64,000 nt of DNA from Paenibacillus sp. FSL H8-0537 (lineage in GTDB: Bacteria; Bacillota; Bacilli; Paenibacillales; Paenibacillaceae). Below are positions 16,295-24,597 of the stretch, piece after piece (the stretch's first letter is position 1; the number at the start of each line of letters is the position of its first letter). The notes under the pieces were generated by a model. It was not told the origin of the DNA, searched no databases, and saw only the letters and a list, made by a program, of their open reading frames with translations. A program made the position numbers and the translations under genes. The stretch is taken from NCBI RefSeq assembly GCF_038051995.1, contig NZ_CP150290.1, positions 855,501 through 919,500 of the forward strand, written 5' to 3'.

Positions 16295-17149
16295 ATGGAT
16301 TGGGTATTACATATGAATGCGGCCATTGGCTATATTGAAGATCATTTGACTGATGAGATTGATTATGCGGAAGCCGCCCGTATTGCTGGATGTTCGCTCT
16401 ATCATTTTCAGCGGATGTTTCCGTACATTATGGAGGTGTCGTTATCGGAATACATTCGCAGGCGGCGGCTCAGTCTGGCGGCATTTGAACTGCAAAACAG
16501 CACGGTAAAGGTCATCGATGTGGCGCTCAAATATGGTTACGATTCCCCCGAAGCATTCGCCCGCGCTTTTCAGCAACTGCATGGTACAACACCGACTGCT
16601 GCAAGAAGTGCCGGAACGAAGCTGAAGGCCTATCCGCGCCTATCCTTTCAAATTTCAGTAAAAGGAGCAGCAGCTATGAATTATCGAATCGAGGAGCTTG
16701 GCGCATTTTCCGTCGTCGGCATTTCCGAGCAGGTGCGCAATAGCGAGGTGTTTGAGACGGTACCGCGTTTATGGGCTGAGGCAGCACAGGCTGGACTGTT
16801 TGAAAAGCTTTGGACGATTCGCGCGACCGAGCCCGGTATCCGCGGCATACTTGGCGTATGCGCTGATGGAGGGCATGGGCAAAATGAGTTTTTGAACTAC
16901 ATTTTAGCGATTGAAACGGAGCAAGAGGCTCCTGAGGCTATGGTCCGCCGCGAGTTTTCGCCTTCGTCATGGGTAGTATTTGAAGTGGAGGGCGGGCCAG
17001 ATCAACTGGGCGGTATTTGGAAGCGGCTGTATACGGAATGGCTGCCTACCTCGGCCTACGGGCTGGCTAATTTGCCAGCTATCGAATGTTATTTGCCGCC
17101 AGAAGAAAACCGTAACGAGCTGTGGGTGGCAGTTGAGGCGAAAGCTTAA
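16295..17149 (+). CDS. AraC-family regulator with C-terminal GyrI-like effector domain
   Basis: A 284-residue protein. Residues 8-105 carry an AraC double helix-turn-helix (AARIAGCSLYHFQRMF and VIDVALKYGYDSPEAFARAF). Residues 125-284 form a GyrI/Rob-like domain starting MNYRIEELGAFSVVG, a fold that binds small amphipathic ligands. This SoxS/Rob-like order (DNA-binding first) is common in Firmicutes regulators of drug or stress genes. The ATG at 16295 follows GGAGGGCTGGGTT. Targets are unknown; the upstream membrane protein is a possible one. Confidence 0.9.
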   Translation: MDWVLHMNAAIGYIEDHLTDEIDYAEAARIAGCSLYHFQRMFPYIMEVSLSEYIRRRRLSLAAFELQNSTVKVIDVALKYGYDSPEAFARAFQQLHGTTPTAARSAGTKLKAYPRLSFQISVKGAAAMNYRIEELGAFSVVGISEQVRNSEVFETVPRLWAEAAQAGLFEKLWTIRATEPGIRGILGVCADGGHGQNEFLNYILAIETEQEAPEAMVRREFSPSSWVVFEVEGGPDQLGGIWKRLYTEWLPTSAYGLANLPAIECYLPPEENRNELWVAVEAKA

Positions 17150-17230
17150 TAGGGGTAACGAAACTGCTGCACGATTTAGCAGGTGATTTGCTCGTATTTC
17201 GGCAAGCTAGTAAGTGTGAAATATAACAAA

Positions 17231-17274
17231 AAAAGAAGCCGTCTTCGCCTCGCAGCGCAGGCGGCTTCTTCTTT
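17231..17274. terminator. Bidirectional terminator between convergent genes
   Basis: AAGAAGCCG pairs with CGGCTTCTT with an inner GCCT/AGGC stem; A and T runs flank both sides, serving the AraC-GyrI gene and the minus-strand PAS-GGDEF gene. Confidence 0.8.
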
Positions 17275-17303
17275 CACTTGGGGCATATCTATCCTACTAC
17301 TTG

Positions 17304-18290
17304 CTATTTGCTGTTCACTAAATGGTCAGCATGAGTAATACGGTTTCTTCCGGCCGTCTTTGAAGCATAGAGCGCAGTATCGGCTTTATGAATCAGCGTC
17401 TGGTCGGTATCTCCTGGCGTAACGGTTGCTGCGCCAATGCTGACTGTAATACTGTGCTCGCCCCAATCGGTAGAAGCTATCGTCGTGCAATATCGTTCTG
17501 CGGCAACGATCGCTTTTTCCTGATTGGCGCCGGAAAGAATGATGACAAATTCCTCGCCCCCATAGCGGGCGGCGATATCTCTCTCCCGTGACATCGATTG
17601 CAGCAAGCGGGCCAGGTTAGTCAGCACGAGATCGCCGACCGGATGTCCATACGTGTCGTTAATCTTTTTGAAATGGTCGATATCAATAATGAGCAGCGAG
17701 AAGGGCTGCTGTGTTTCTTGGAACAAGGCAAGCTGTGCCAGCAGGCTGTCTTGGAAAAAACGCCGATTTTTAAGCCCGGTTAGTGCATCCGTGGAGGCCA
17801 TCGTTTCCAGACGATGGTTTATCCCTAGCAGTTCCTGCTGTTTAAGCTCGTATTCCGCATGCAGGAGCTCGAGCTTTCTATTGGCTTCATTGGTCGCCTG
17901 ATACAACTCTTCAAGCTTGGTTTTTGTTTGTAAAATATCCTTCTCGTGCTCGATACGCTTGCGCATCATTAAGACAACGCAGTCAATGAATGTGACTCCG
18001 TCACGCTCCTGCCTGACCCCGTTTAGCAATACAGGCACATCTTCATGGCTGCTCGTCCGAAAAGAAAAGTACATTTCATCGACATGTCCATACAATTGAA
18101 TGTACGGATAAAAATACGTTTGAAAAAACATTTTGTTCGTCACCGACATGGTGGAGTGAATATGCTGACCAAGCAGCTCATCGCGCTCATAGTGCAGCAT
18201 GTCCAGTAAAGTCTGATTAATTGATTGAATCAAGCCTGCGTCCGAAAAGGAAAAATATCCGCAGGGAGCTTTATCTAATTGAGTATCCAT
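17304..18290 (-). CDS. PAS-GGDEF diguanylate cyclase with RsbP-like PAS domain
   Basis: A 328-residue protein. Residues 1-112 are a PAS domain that starts APCGYFSFSD and closely resembles, as I recall it, the PAS domain of RsbP, the energy-stress phosphatase of Bacillus. Residues 112-162 are a coiled-coil linker. Residues 163-325 are a GGDEF domain with an intact active site (GGEEF, residues 244-248) and an inhibitory RxxD site (RERD, residues 235-238), so it should make c-di-GMP and be product-inhibited. No membrane segment is present. It lies 57 bases downstream of an RsbQ gene; in Bacillus RsbQ activates RsbP through its PAS domain. Here the PP2C output is replaced by a cyclase. Confidence 0.93.
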   Translation of the reverse strand: MDTQLDKAPCGYFSFSDAGLIQSINQTLLDMLHYERDELLGQHIHSTMSVTNKMFFQTYFYPYIQLYGHVDEMYFSFRTSSHEDVPVLLNGVRQERDGVTFIDCVVLMMRKRIEHEKDILQTKTKLEELYQATNEANRKLELLHAEYELKQQELLGINHRLETMASTDALTGLKNRRFFQDSLLAQLALFQETQQPFSLLIIDIDHFKKINDTYGHPVGDLVLTNLARLLQSMSRERDIAARYGGEEFVIILSGANQEKAIVAAERYCTTIASTDWGEHSITVSIGAATVTPGDTDQTLIHKADTALYASKTAGRNRITHADHLVNSK

Positions 18291-18347
18291 ATAAGGGCTG
18301 CCTTTCTTTAAATATAGAAAAGGATATGAACCGGTTCACCTTGCCTA

Positions 18348-19154
18348 TTACACACTGGCTAAATATTCTTTAATCATCTGGCTCGTTTCTTCAGGCTGAC
18401 TTAAATGCGGATAATGTCCGGTCGCCGTCATCTGCCGAAGGACGCTGTTTTTGAGATGAGCATGCAAATAATGGCCTACTTCCACCGGAGCGATACTATC
18501 GTCGGTGCATTGAAGAATCAGTGTAGGCACAGATGCATGCTGAAGGCTGATTCGGCAATCGGAGAAAAAAGTGACTTCTGCAAACTGCCTCGCAATATGC
18601 GGGTCTCTGGAGCAAAAGCTTTTTTCCAGTTCCTCGCTTAGTTCCTTGCGCTCGTTATTTTGCATCACAATGGGTGCCAGGTAGCTGGCCCAGCCAATAA
18701 AATTCATTTCCATCATCGCAAGCAATTCTTCTATATCTCGTTTGTCGAAGCCTCCGTAATAATCCGGCAGATCGTTCACATAGCGCGGAGAAGGCCCAAG
18801 CATGACGATACGCTCGAAATATTTGGAATCATGAATGGAAGCGAGCATGCCAATCATGCTGCTAACCGAATGGCCGACGAAAATAGCATCTCGCAAATCC
18901 AGCGTTTCCATCACATCCAGCACATCCTGGGCGTAGCCCTCAAGGTCATTATATTTTTGTGAATCATAATTGTGAATTTGCGATTTTCCGGAGCCTACAT
19001 AATCAAACAATACAATGCGATAGTTGTCTACAAAGCTAGGAACCATATAACGCCACATATCCTGATCGCATCCAAAGCCATGAGCAAAAACAATCGTTTT
19101 GCTGCCAGTACCCATTACCTTTACGTTATTCCGTTCCAAAACGTCGATAGTCAT
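18348..19154 (-). CDS. rsbQ: RsbQ-type alpha/beta hydrolase
   Basis: A 268-residue protein, one residue shorter than Bacillus RsbQ. The triad falls at the same numbers as I recall for RsbQ: Ser96 in GHSVS, Asp219 in CTDDS and His247 in GHYPH. The stretches FDYVGSGKS, GYAQDVLDV and VMLGPSPRY are also RsbQ-like. The ATG at 19154 is chosen because AAAGGAGC precedes it; an upstream ATG at 19217 lacks a ribosome site. RsbQ is the hydrolase that enables the PAS domain of RsbP to sense energy stress. Here the downstream gene encodes a PAS-GGDEF protein, so the pair probably links the same signal to c-di-GMP. Confidence 0.93.
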   Translation of the reverse strand: MTIDVLERNNVKVMGTGSKTIVFAHGFGCDQDMWRYMVPSFVDNYRIVLFDYVGSGKSQIHNYDSQKYNDLEGYAQDVLDVMETLDLRDAIFVGHSVSSMIGMLASIHDSKYFERIVMLGPSPRYVNDLPDYYGGFDKRDIEELLAMMEMNFIGWASYLAPIVMQNNERKELSEELEKSFCSRDPHIARQFAEVTFFSDCRISLQHASVPTLILQCTDDSIAPVEVGHYLHAHLKNSVLRQMTATGHYPHLSQPEETSQMIKEYLASV

Positions 19155-19818
19155 ATGAAGCTCCTTTCTGAAGCGCCCTGATGAAGTGATAACGATGATT
19201 GCAGACTTCTTGTTCATTATATCGGAAAATAGAGGAAGATTGATGATGGGGAGTAAGATTCAATGCTGGAATGCGAGAGTTATTTAAAGTACGGCCTTTA
19301 AAATATACAGGACCACTGTACTTAATAGAACTGGTCAACATTTATAACGTATAGATGTATGGGAACACTCCGACAAATATGAAATAGGAGAAGGCTTGCT
19401 TCAAAATATCGAAGGCGTAGGCTCCGTTTAAAATAGAAACGGAGCCTACGCCTGGTTGTGGAATTTTCAGGAAATAATAAACAGTTTCAAATATATAATT
19501 GAACTGTTTGGCAACACGGATTGCTGAGCAGACTTTGAAACTGACTTTCAATTTTCAGAAGGACGTGAATTTGCATGCTTCTCAGCTCCTTGATTACTGT
19601 ATACGGAGTAGTTCTATTAACTACGATTATATCCATTAAGAGAAATGAAGCATGGAGCAGACGACACAGTTTGCTGGGTCTCAGGGGTGTTTTTCAGAAA
19701 ACACGATTATAAATAAATCTTCCAGGGTAAAGGGCGTTCAAAGAAAGAGTGAATTAACAAGATCATATTAATAAAATGGGAATAATTTAATCGCAATTTT
19801 GGTAATAAGGAATAAAGT
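19155..19818. other. 664-base stretch without a clear gene
   Basis: It contains a perfect hairpin (19414-19452) and a possible 45-codon frame at 19575-19712 (plus) encoding a hydrophobic N-terminus MLLSSLITVYGVVLLTTI and a basic tail, with only a weak ribosome site. Composition becomes AT-rich towards the right. No homology is recognised. Confidence 0.5.
19414..19452. repeat. Perfect 16-bp hairpin in intergenic DNA
   Basis: GGCGTAGGCTCCGTTT is exactly inverted as AAACGGAGCCTACGCC after 7 bases. It has terminator-like strength but no T-run and no gene directly ahead of it. Confidence 0.75.
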
Positions 19819-20073
19819 CTATTTTTTTAATACTTTTTTTAAATGTAAAATTAATAATGCAAAGAATAGAGTGAATATAGGGATGAAAATTATGCTTAAA
19901 CGGTTCCCATTATTGTTTATAATATAAAAAAAAGATAAAATCATGCCAATAATGCTTATTCCAATATTTTCTCGGTTGTATTTACTCATTTTATATTTAT
20001 TCATTCTATAAAACAATAAAGTTAATATTAATATACAAAATATTAAGTTTATAATTAGCAGTATATTAAGCAT
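19819..20073 (-). CDS. Small membrane protein, possible immunity protein
   Basis: An 84-residue, AT-rich protein with three hydrophobic segments (about residues 4-22, 38-54 and 60-76) and basic loops ending LKKVLKK. The start at 20073 has an excellent GGAGGTTAT; an upstream ATG at 20094 has none. It lies 47 bases downstream of a secreted protein gene on the same strand. Small basic membrane proteins next to a secreted hydrophobic peptide often give self-immunity, so that role is proposed, but there is no recognised family. Confidence 0.6.
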   Translation of the reverse strand: MLNILLIINLIFCILILTLLFYRMNKYKMSKYNRENIGISIIGMILSFFYIINNNGNRLSIIFIPIFTLFFALLILHLKKVLKK

Positions 20074-20120
20074 ATAACCTCCAAATGCATACAATTCAAT
20101 TGGATTGTATGCATATAAAT

Positions 20121-20921
20121 TTAAATTTGTTTAAGATAACCGTATGCTTTTTCAAGATCTCCATTACATATATTATAATATGTTATGGCAGTTACTCCAG
20201 CAATAGCAGCTCCACCACCAGCAGCTATTGCAAGTATAACAGTTTCAATTGTAAATATCGCAGTAAGGGCAGCGCTTGAGAATGCTACCTTAGCACCTTG
20301 AAATGTTTTATAATCTCCATAGAAAATATCAATTGTATTCATCGCACGCACAGCATATACATTTTGAATAGAAGATGTTTTCTTGATATTATTTCCTCCT
20401 GGAGCATTTTCAAAATTCATACGATCGTAGCATGCCATGGTGTATGTAGAATAGTCTCCATAGTAGTGACAAATAGCTGGAATCCCATTAGCATCATTTG
20501 AAAGAGCAGACAGCTTCAAATTGCCTGATGGATTTGGAGTTATGGATATCTCTTGTTTTAATTCTTCGTCAGTCATTTTAACATCATCATGATAGATTTC
20601 ATTATTTTTATTTACAAAATAATGTTCTACATAGTTTGTGTTTTCATATTCCGACTTATACTTCGCTTCGAACTCTGGGGATGAAAATTCATAATGGATG
20701 GTTTGTGTTAGTTTGATTGATGTTCCTTCTTTGTTTATTTTTGTATCAGATTGTATGTTCAAAGTTCTGAGAGCAATTAATTCTCCTTCTTGTGAATAAA
20801 TTGCTTGAGTCTGAGAAGGAATAATATTTTCTTTTACTATTGGAGCTGTTGCATAAACTGAACTTGATGCTACTAGCATAGAAATAAGAACGATAAAAGA
20901 AATAATTGATTTGAATTTCAT
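20121..20921 (-). CDS. Secreted protein with hydrophobic Gly/Ala-rich C-terminus, possible bacteriocin precursor
   Basis: A 266-residue AT-rich protein. Residues 1-24 form a Sec signal peptide ending VYA. Residues 25-150 are hydrophilic; Cys151 and Cys164 could form a disulfide. Residues 213-250 are strongly hydrophobic (LAIAAGGGAAIAGVTAI) and followed by Cys252 and a short charged tail. I do not recognise a family with certainty. Length and layout recall secreted antimicrobial precursors such as SdpC or the large bacteriocin geobacillin 26, where a hydrophobic C-terminal part is the toxin. The small membrane protein behind it fits an immunity partner. A plain membrane-anchored surface protein is the alternative. 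Confidence 0.65.
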   Translation of the reverse strand: MKFKSIISFIVLISMLVASSSVYATAPIVKENIIPSQTQAIYSQEGELIALRTLNIQSDTKINKEGTSIKLTQTIHYEFSSPEFEAKYKSEYENTNYVEHYFVNKNNEIYHDDVKMTDEELKQEISITPNPSGNLKLSALSNDANGIPAICHYYGDYSTYTMACYDRMNFENAPGGNNIKKTSSIQNVYAVRAMNTIDIFYGDYKTFQGAKVAFSSAALTAIFTIETVILAIAAGGGAAIAGVTAITYYNICNGDLEKAYGYLKQI

Positions 20922-21569
20922 TGAGTCAATCTCCTAATTGTGTTTTATAGTAATAATCGTAAAATAACTCTACTTAATAATTTGAAATCTCATTCTCACA
21001 TTTAATTAGTTATTATATCCCAACTCCTTCATGATTTAATTAAATTAAGCCAACTGAAGAAAATAATACCATAATTATATTATTTTGTAAAGAAAAAAGT
21101 TCCGAATTTAATTATTTATTTGTACATCGAGGTATTAACGTATTTCAAATATTTTTGGGATATTTGAAAATTTTTTGTATCTATACTGAATTTTTGAAGA
21201 AGTTGAGCCGAGTAAGGAGGAATATGTTGCAATTTTTTAAACGATCATGATTGTGTTTCGATCATGTGGTGGTTTTGCTTACCTTAGATAACATCGATTA
21301 TTTAAAACAGACCGTCCTCAGTTCGGAAATTTTGCTTTGTATGTAATCTTGGGTACTTGTGTCTAATAGAACCTTCGGAAGGAGGTGGTTTCACAGGATA
21401 TAAAGTTCAAAGCGATAGCATTGAATTTGAAAATTTAGGCGAGCATCGTTAATTACCATAAGAAAATGAATATTCAGATTCATGGTATATAATCGAGTAT
21501 GGATGTGGAAAATATATTTTTCTAGGAATATTGCGTCTTATATGCCGGAAATGAGGTCTTGACGCTTGT

Positions 21570-21665
21570 GAAAAGACGGTTACGCAGCATTATTACAGCA
21601 CGATTCTGGAAGGCTATGCGTTCAACCTGATTACGACTTATCTGGACGATGAAAACAGCCCGGCA
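21570..21665 (+). pseudogene. Possible C-terminal relic of a secreted protein
   Basis: One plus-strand frame reads HYYSTILEGYAFNLITTYLD followed by DENSP, which looks like the conserved C-terminal helix-strand of small Bacillus lipoproteins. It has no start, and runs into the terminator hairpin. Recognition is by eye only. Confidence 0.3.
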
Positions 21666-21705
21666 GCGTCCATTCAGGACAACTGCCGGGCTGTTTGCTT
21701 TTTAT
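21654..21705. terminator. Terminator of the SLH carboxylesterase gene
   Basis: AACAGCCCGGCAG pairs perfectly with CTGCCGGGCTGTT (13 bp) around a 16-base loop; T-rich on both sides. It follows the minus-strand esterase stop by about 60 bases. Confidence 0.8.
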
Positions 21706-21763
21706 ATCGTTGCAAGCATGTCGATGCAAGGCTAAGCTGCATGCCTAACGCTGCGATTACCGC

Positions 21764-24001
21764 TTACCAGAAAAATCTACCTGCCAATACGCTTTCTTGC
21801 AGAAGCTTTAAGGTGTCCGCTGGTAGCTCCTGTTCCATACGGGAAAGCACGTCCGCTTTCTTGTAATATTCATTCGACATATGAATCGTCTGATGCTCAT
21901 TCGAAGCATCCAGACGCAAAATGCGATTAGCGCCATCCTTAGCCGTCCACGGAGTCCATGCTGGCAGAGAGCTGGCATTTGGATTGCCGGTGTAGAGGAA
22001 GTTTTTCCAATAACCGTGAATGGCTGTTGTGAGCTCACTCCGTCCTGGCTCATTTTGCTCGGAGAAGTAGCCGTCAGGGAAATAGGCGGCAATGCCGGCT
22101 TTGCGTCCGAGAATGAAATCCATGTCCGCGCCGTGCGTTGCGCCGATCAACTGCTGCAGGCTGCTCGAAATGACACCATCCTGTGTGCCCCATGCGAAAC
22201 GGTACGCATAAACGGCTGGCTGACCGGAACGAGCCGTCAGTACCTCGGCTGCACGCTCCGCGTTGAAGCCGGAATACAGCTCGCTTCCATATTTGATGGC
22301 GGCTGCATATTGTGGCCCCTTCACAGGGTCCTTCAGCAGGCTGCCGTCTGCGAAGCCAGCGGCGAAGGCAGGATCACTCAAAGCGAAGGCGGAAAACTCC
22401 GTCGCGGTGCTGCCCAAAATCATCGGAAGCTGCGCATATTTGCCGCTCTTTAATACGTCAAAGCCTTCCGCTGGCAGCACCGTGCCATCGCTGAATAAAT
22501 GCGGGAACGGCGCCATGCGGATGGCCGTTCCACCGAACTGCTGCACGAGGTCCGCAGCAGGCTGCTTGCGCAAATATGCCGCAAGCTGCTCGGCTGTTTG
22601 GCCAGCTACCCACTTGGCAGCCGCCGCTTCATCGGCGGCTGTGCCATCCGCAGCGGCCAGCTTCGCCAGCGCGCTGTTCACCTTGGCGTCGCCGTCCGCC
22701 GTAGGTGCGGTCGTCATGCCGCCGCTGAGCACAATGGCTTTCTGAAACAGCCCTTGGCTCAGTGGAGAGATGACGGCCGCCATGACATCGCGGCCGCCGG
22801 CCGATTGGCCGGAAAGCGTCACATTGGCAGCGTCTCCGCCGAATCCGCCAATGTTGCCTTGCACCCATTTCAGCGCCTGGAAAATATCCAGCAGGCCGTA
22901 GTTGCCCGAATCCTGAACCGCATCGCCTGTTGCTAGGGAAGGGTGATGGAAGAAGCCCAGCGCACCTAGGCGATAGTTGATCGATACGACGATGCTGTTC
23001 GTCGCTTCGGCAAGCAGGTCGCCTTTGAAATCTTTGCCGGAGCCGGTCATATTGCCGCCGCCGTGCGCAAAGACGAGAACGGGCAGGCTTGTGCTGCTGT
23101 CAGCCGGCCGCCAAATGTTCAAATACAGGCAGTCTTCGCTGCCTGCCGCCTTGCCAGCTGCGAGCTGGGTACAATTCGCAGCGAAAGCGGTCGTCTCGAG
23201 CGTGCTTGTCCAAGCTGCTGGCGCTTGCGGCACTTTCCAGCGAAGCTCGCCGACCGGTGCCTTCGCATAAGGCACGCCGAGCCAGCTGAGCGTGCTGCTC
23301 GCTTCATCCTTGGCGCCTTTAATTGCGCCATAGGCGGTCTGCTGCGTCACATCGGCAGTGAAAGGGGCTTGTGCCGCTTGTTTTTTTATAAGCGCTGCCA
23401 GCGTTTCGCCGCTGCTTTTATGCGTTGCTTTCAGCGCTTGCGCCGTTGCGGTTGCAAGCTGGTGATTGGTCAGCTTGCCGCCTGTTTTCAATGCGGCGAG
23501 CCCTTGCTTGGCTGCAAACGCCAGCACATCGGCTTCTTTATAGTCAACGCCAGCTTCATAGCCAAGCGCCTTCAGCAGCACTCGGGCATATTCCTGCGCC
23601 GTGACAGCCTGCTGCGGGGCGAATAGGCCATCCTTATCTGCAAGCCATCCGAGATGCGGATGGGCTTTCAAATAGTTCACCAGCGGCTGAAGCACTTTGC
23701 CTGCTTTCGCCGCATCAGGGATGGAATCGCTTCCCGAATAGCTAAGTGCTTCTTTCTCTAAGCCTTTCAAACGAAGAAACAGCGTCGCTGCTTGTGCGCG
23801 GGTCGCCTGCTTGCTCCAATATTTTTCGCTGAGTGCTTTGCCATTGCCTTTAATGATGCCTTGATCCATTAGTGACTGAATTTCGGTGGATACAGCTGCT
23901 GCGGCGGGTGCCGCTGTGCTTGCGTAGCTGTAAAGCGGCATGCTTCCGAATAAAACGGCGAGGAGCAAAGCAACGACGCTCAATTGTCTGACCTTCCCCA
24001 T
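21764..24001 (-). CDS. S-layer-anchored type-B carboxylesterase
   Basis: A 745-residue secreted protein. A signal peptide ending SYA (about residue 27) is followed by three degenerate SLH repeats (to about residue 210), which would attach it to cell-wall polysaccharide. The rest is a type-B carboxylesterase: oxyanion motif FAHGGGN, SEDCLYLNIW, nucleophile elbow GQSAGG (Gln in place of the common Glu), and an acid/His region near THGAD. Such enzymes hydrolyse carboxylic esters. An N-terminal SLH with a C-terminal esterase is an unusual layout and suggests surface-exposed ester hydrolysis of polymers or xenobiotics. The ATG at 24001 is preferred to 24028 because GAGAGG lies 12 bases before it. 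Confidence 0.88.
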   Translation of the reverse strand: MGKVRQLSVVALLLAVLFGSMPLYSYASTAAPAAAAVSTEIQSLMDQGIIKGNGKALSEKYWSKQATRAQAATLFLRLKGLEKEALSYSGSDSIPDAAKAGKVLQPLVNYLKAHPHLGWLADKDGLFAPQQAVTAQEYARVLLKALGYEAGVDYKEADVLAFAAKQGLAALKTGGKLTNHQLATATAQALKATHKSSGETLAALIKKQAAQAPFTADVTQQTAYGAIKGAKDEASSTLSWLGVPYAKAPVGELRWKVPQAPAAWTSTLETTAFAANCTQLAAGKAAGSEDCLYLNIWRPADSSTSLPVLVFAHGGGNMTGSGKDFKGDLLAEATNSIVVSINYRLGALGFFHHPSLATGDAVQDSGNYGLLDIFQALKWVQGNIGGFGGDAANVTLSGQSAGGRDVMAAVISPLSQGLFQKAIVLSGGMTTAPTADGDAKVNSALAKLAAADGTAADEAAAAKWVAGQTAEQLAAYLRKQPAADLVQQFGGTAIRMAPFPHLFSDGTVLPAEGFDVLKSGKYAQLPMILGSTATEFSAFALSDPAFAAGFADGSLLKDPVKGPQYAAAIKYGSELYSGFNAERAAEVLTARSGQPAVYAYRFAWGTQDGVISSSLQQLIGATHGADMDFILGRKAGIAAYFPDGYFSEQNEPGRSELTTAIHGYWKNFLYTGNPNASSLPAWTPWTAKDGANRILRLDASNEHQTIHMSNEYYKKADVLSRMEQELPADTLKLLQESVLAGRFFW

Positions 24002-24455
24002 TTGTACAATCATCCTCTCTGTTGTCATTTACCGTCATACCGTGATACCTGATCGTTTGTTCTATGATGCCCGGTATTTTTTCACAGCCCTCCTTTATGA
24101 TGCCTTTTCATTATAAGAAGTCAGTTCCGATGCAACTACGACGATAACGACATCTAACATGTTTAAATCCGACTTTTTGTAATCGCTTTCATTTGTAAGT
24201 TTGGGTTGTGAAATATATTAGGGTAACTCTAACACTCAATAGGCGGTGAGAGATATCTTATGGCATATACGATTAAGGAGATGGTGAAATAACGGGCATA
24301 GTGGCGAGTTTTTCAAAATGAGCGATGAGCGTGAAGTGGATCGTATATCAACTGTTGATCATAGAAAATTAGCTATACATGGGGTAATTCGGCGGATTTC
24401 GGATAATGATGAAGGGTATTATGAGTTATTGTGACAAAATAAGCTAAAAAATGGA

Positions 24456-24485
24456 TTGACAATATTTTATAAAATAGGGTAAAGT
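24456..24485 (+). promoter_or_regulatory. SigmaA-type promoter of the SLH operon
   Basis: A perfect TTGACA (24456-24461), 18-base spacer and TAAAGT (24480-24485). Confidence 0.6.
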
Positions 24486-24504
24486 ATAAAATAATTATGA
24501 AGCG

Positions 24505-24546
24505 AAGCACGCTTAAATCCTCCCGGGTTTTTTGCGTGCTTTTTTG
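24505..24546 (+). terminator. Leader terminator or attenuator before the SLH operon
   Basis: AAGCACGC (24505-24512) pairs with GCGTGCTT (24534-24541), followed by TTTTT. It lies between the promoter and the first gene, so transcripts would end after about 55 bases unless it is bypassed. Confidence 0.65.
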
Positions 24547-24597
24547 CGCTTTATGGGGGGATGGGCTGTGCCATTTTACCTATGAAGGAGTCCCCGC

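Larger units (their letters stand above)
20922..21763. other. 842-base AT-rich stretch with decayed pieces
   Basis: No intact gene is seen. It contains the AT-rich upstream region of the secreted protein, good ribosome sites with no frame behind them (AAGGAGG near 21215; GGAAGGAGGTGG near 21380), a possible gene remnant at 21570-21665 and the esterase terminator. It reads as a junction between an acquired AT-rich island and core DNA. Confidence 0.5.
24002..24597. other. 596-base intergenic stretch with promoter and leader terminator
   Basis: No firm gene. A 38-codon frame at about 24318-24434 (plus; contains LAIHGVIRRISDNDEGYYEL) and a 10-codon frame before it (MAYTIKEMVK) may be pieces of a decayed small gene. 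A promoter at 24456-24485 and a terminator hairpin at 24505-24546 precede the SLH operon. Confidence 0.45.

Noticed and set aside
19342..19551. A 69-codon minus-strand frame around the orphan hairpin
   Set aside because: It crosses a perfect 16-bp hairpin, lacks a ribosome site and has no family features.
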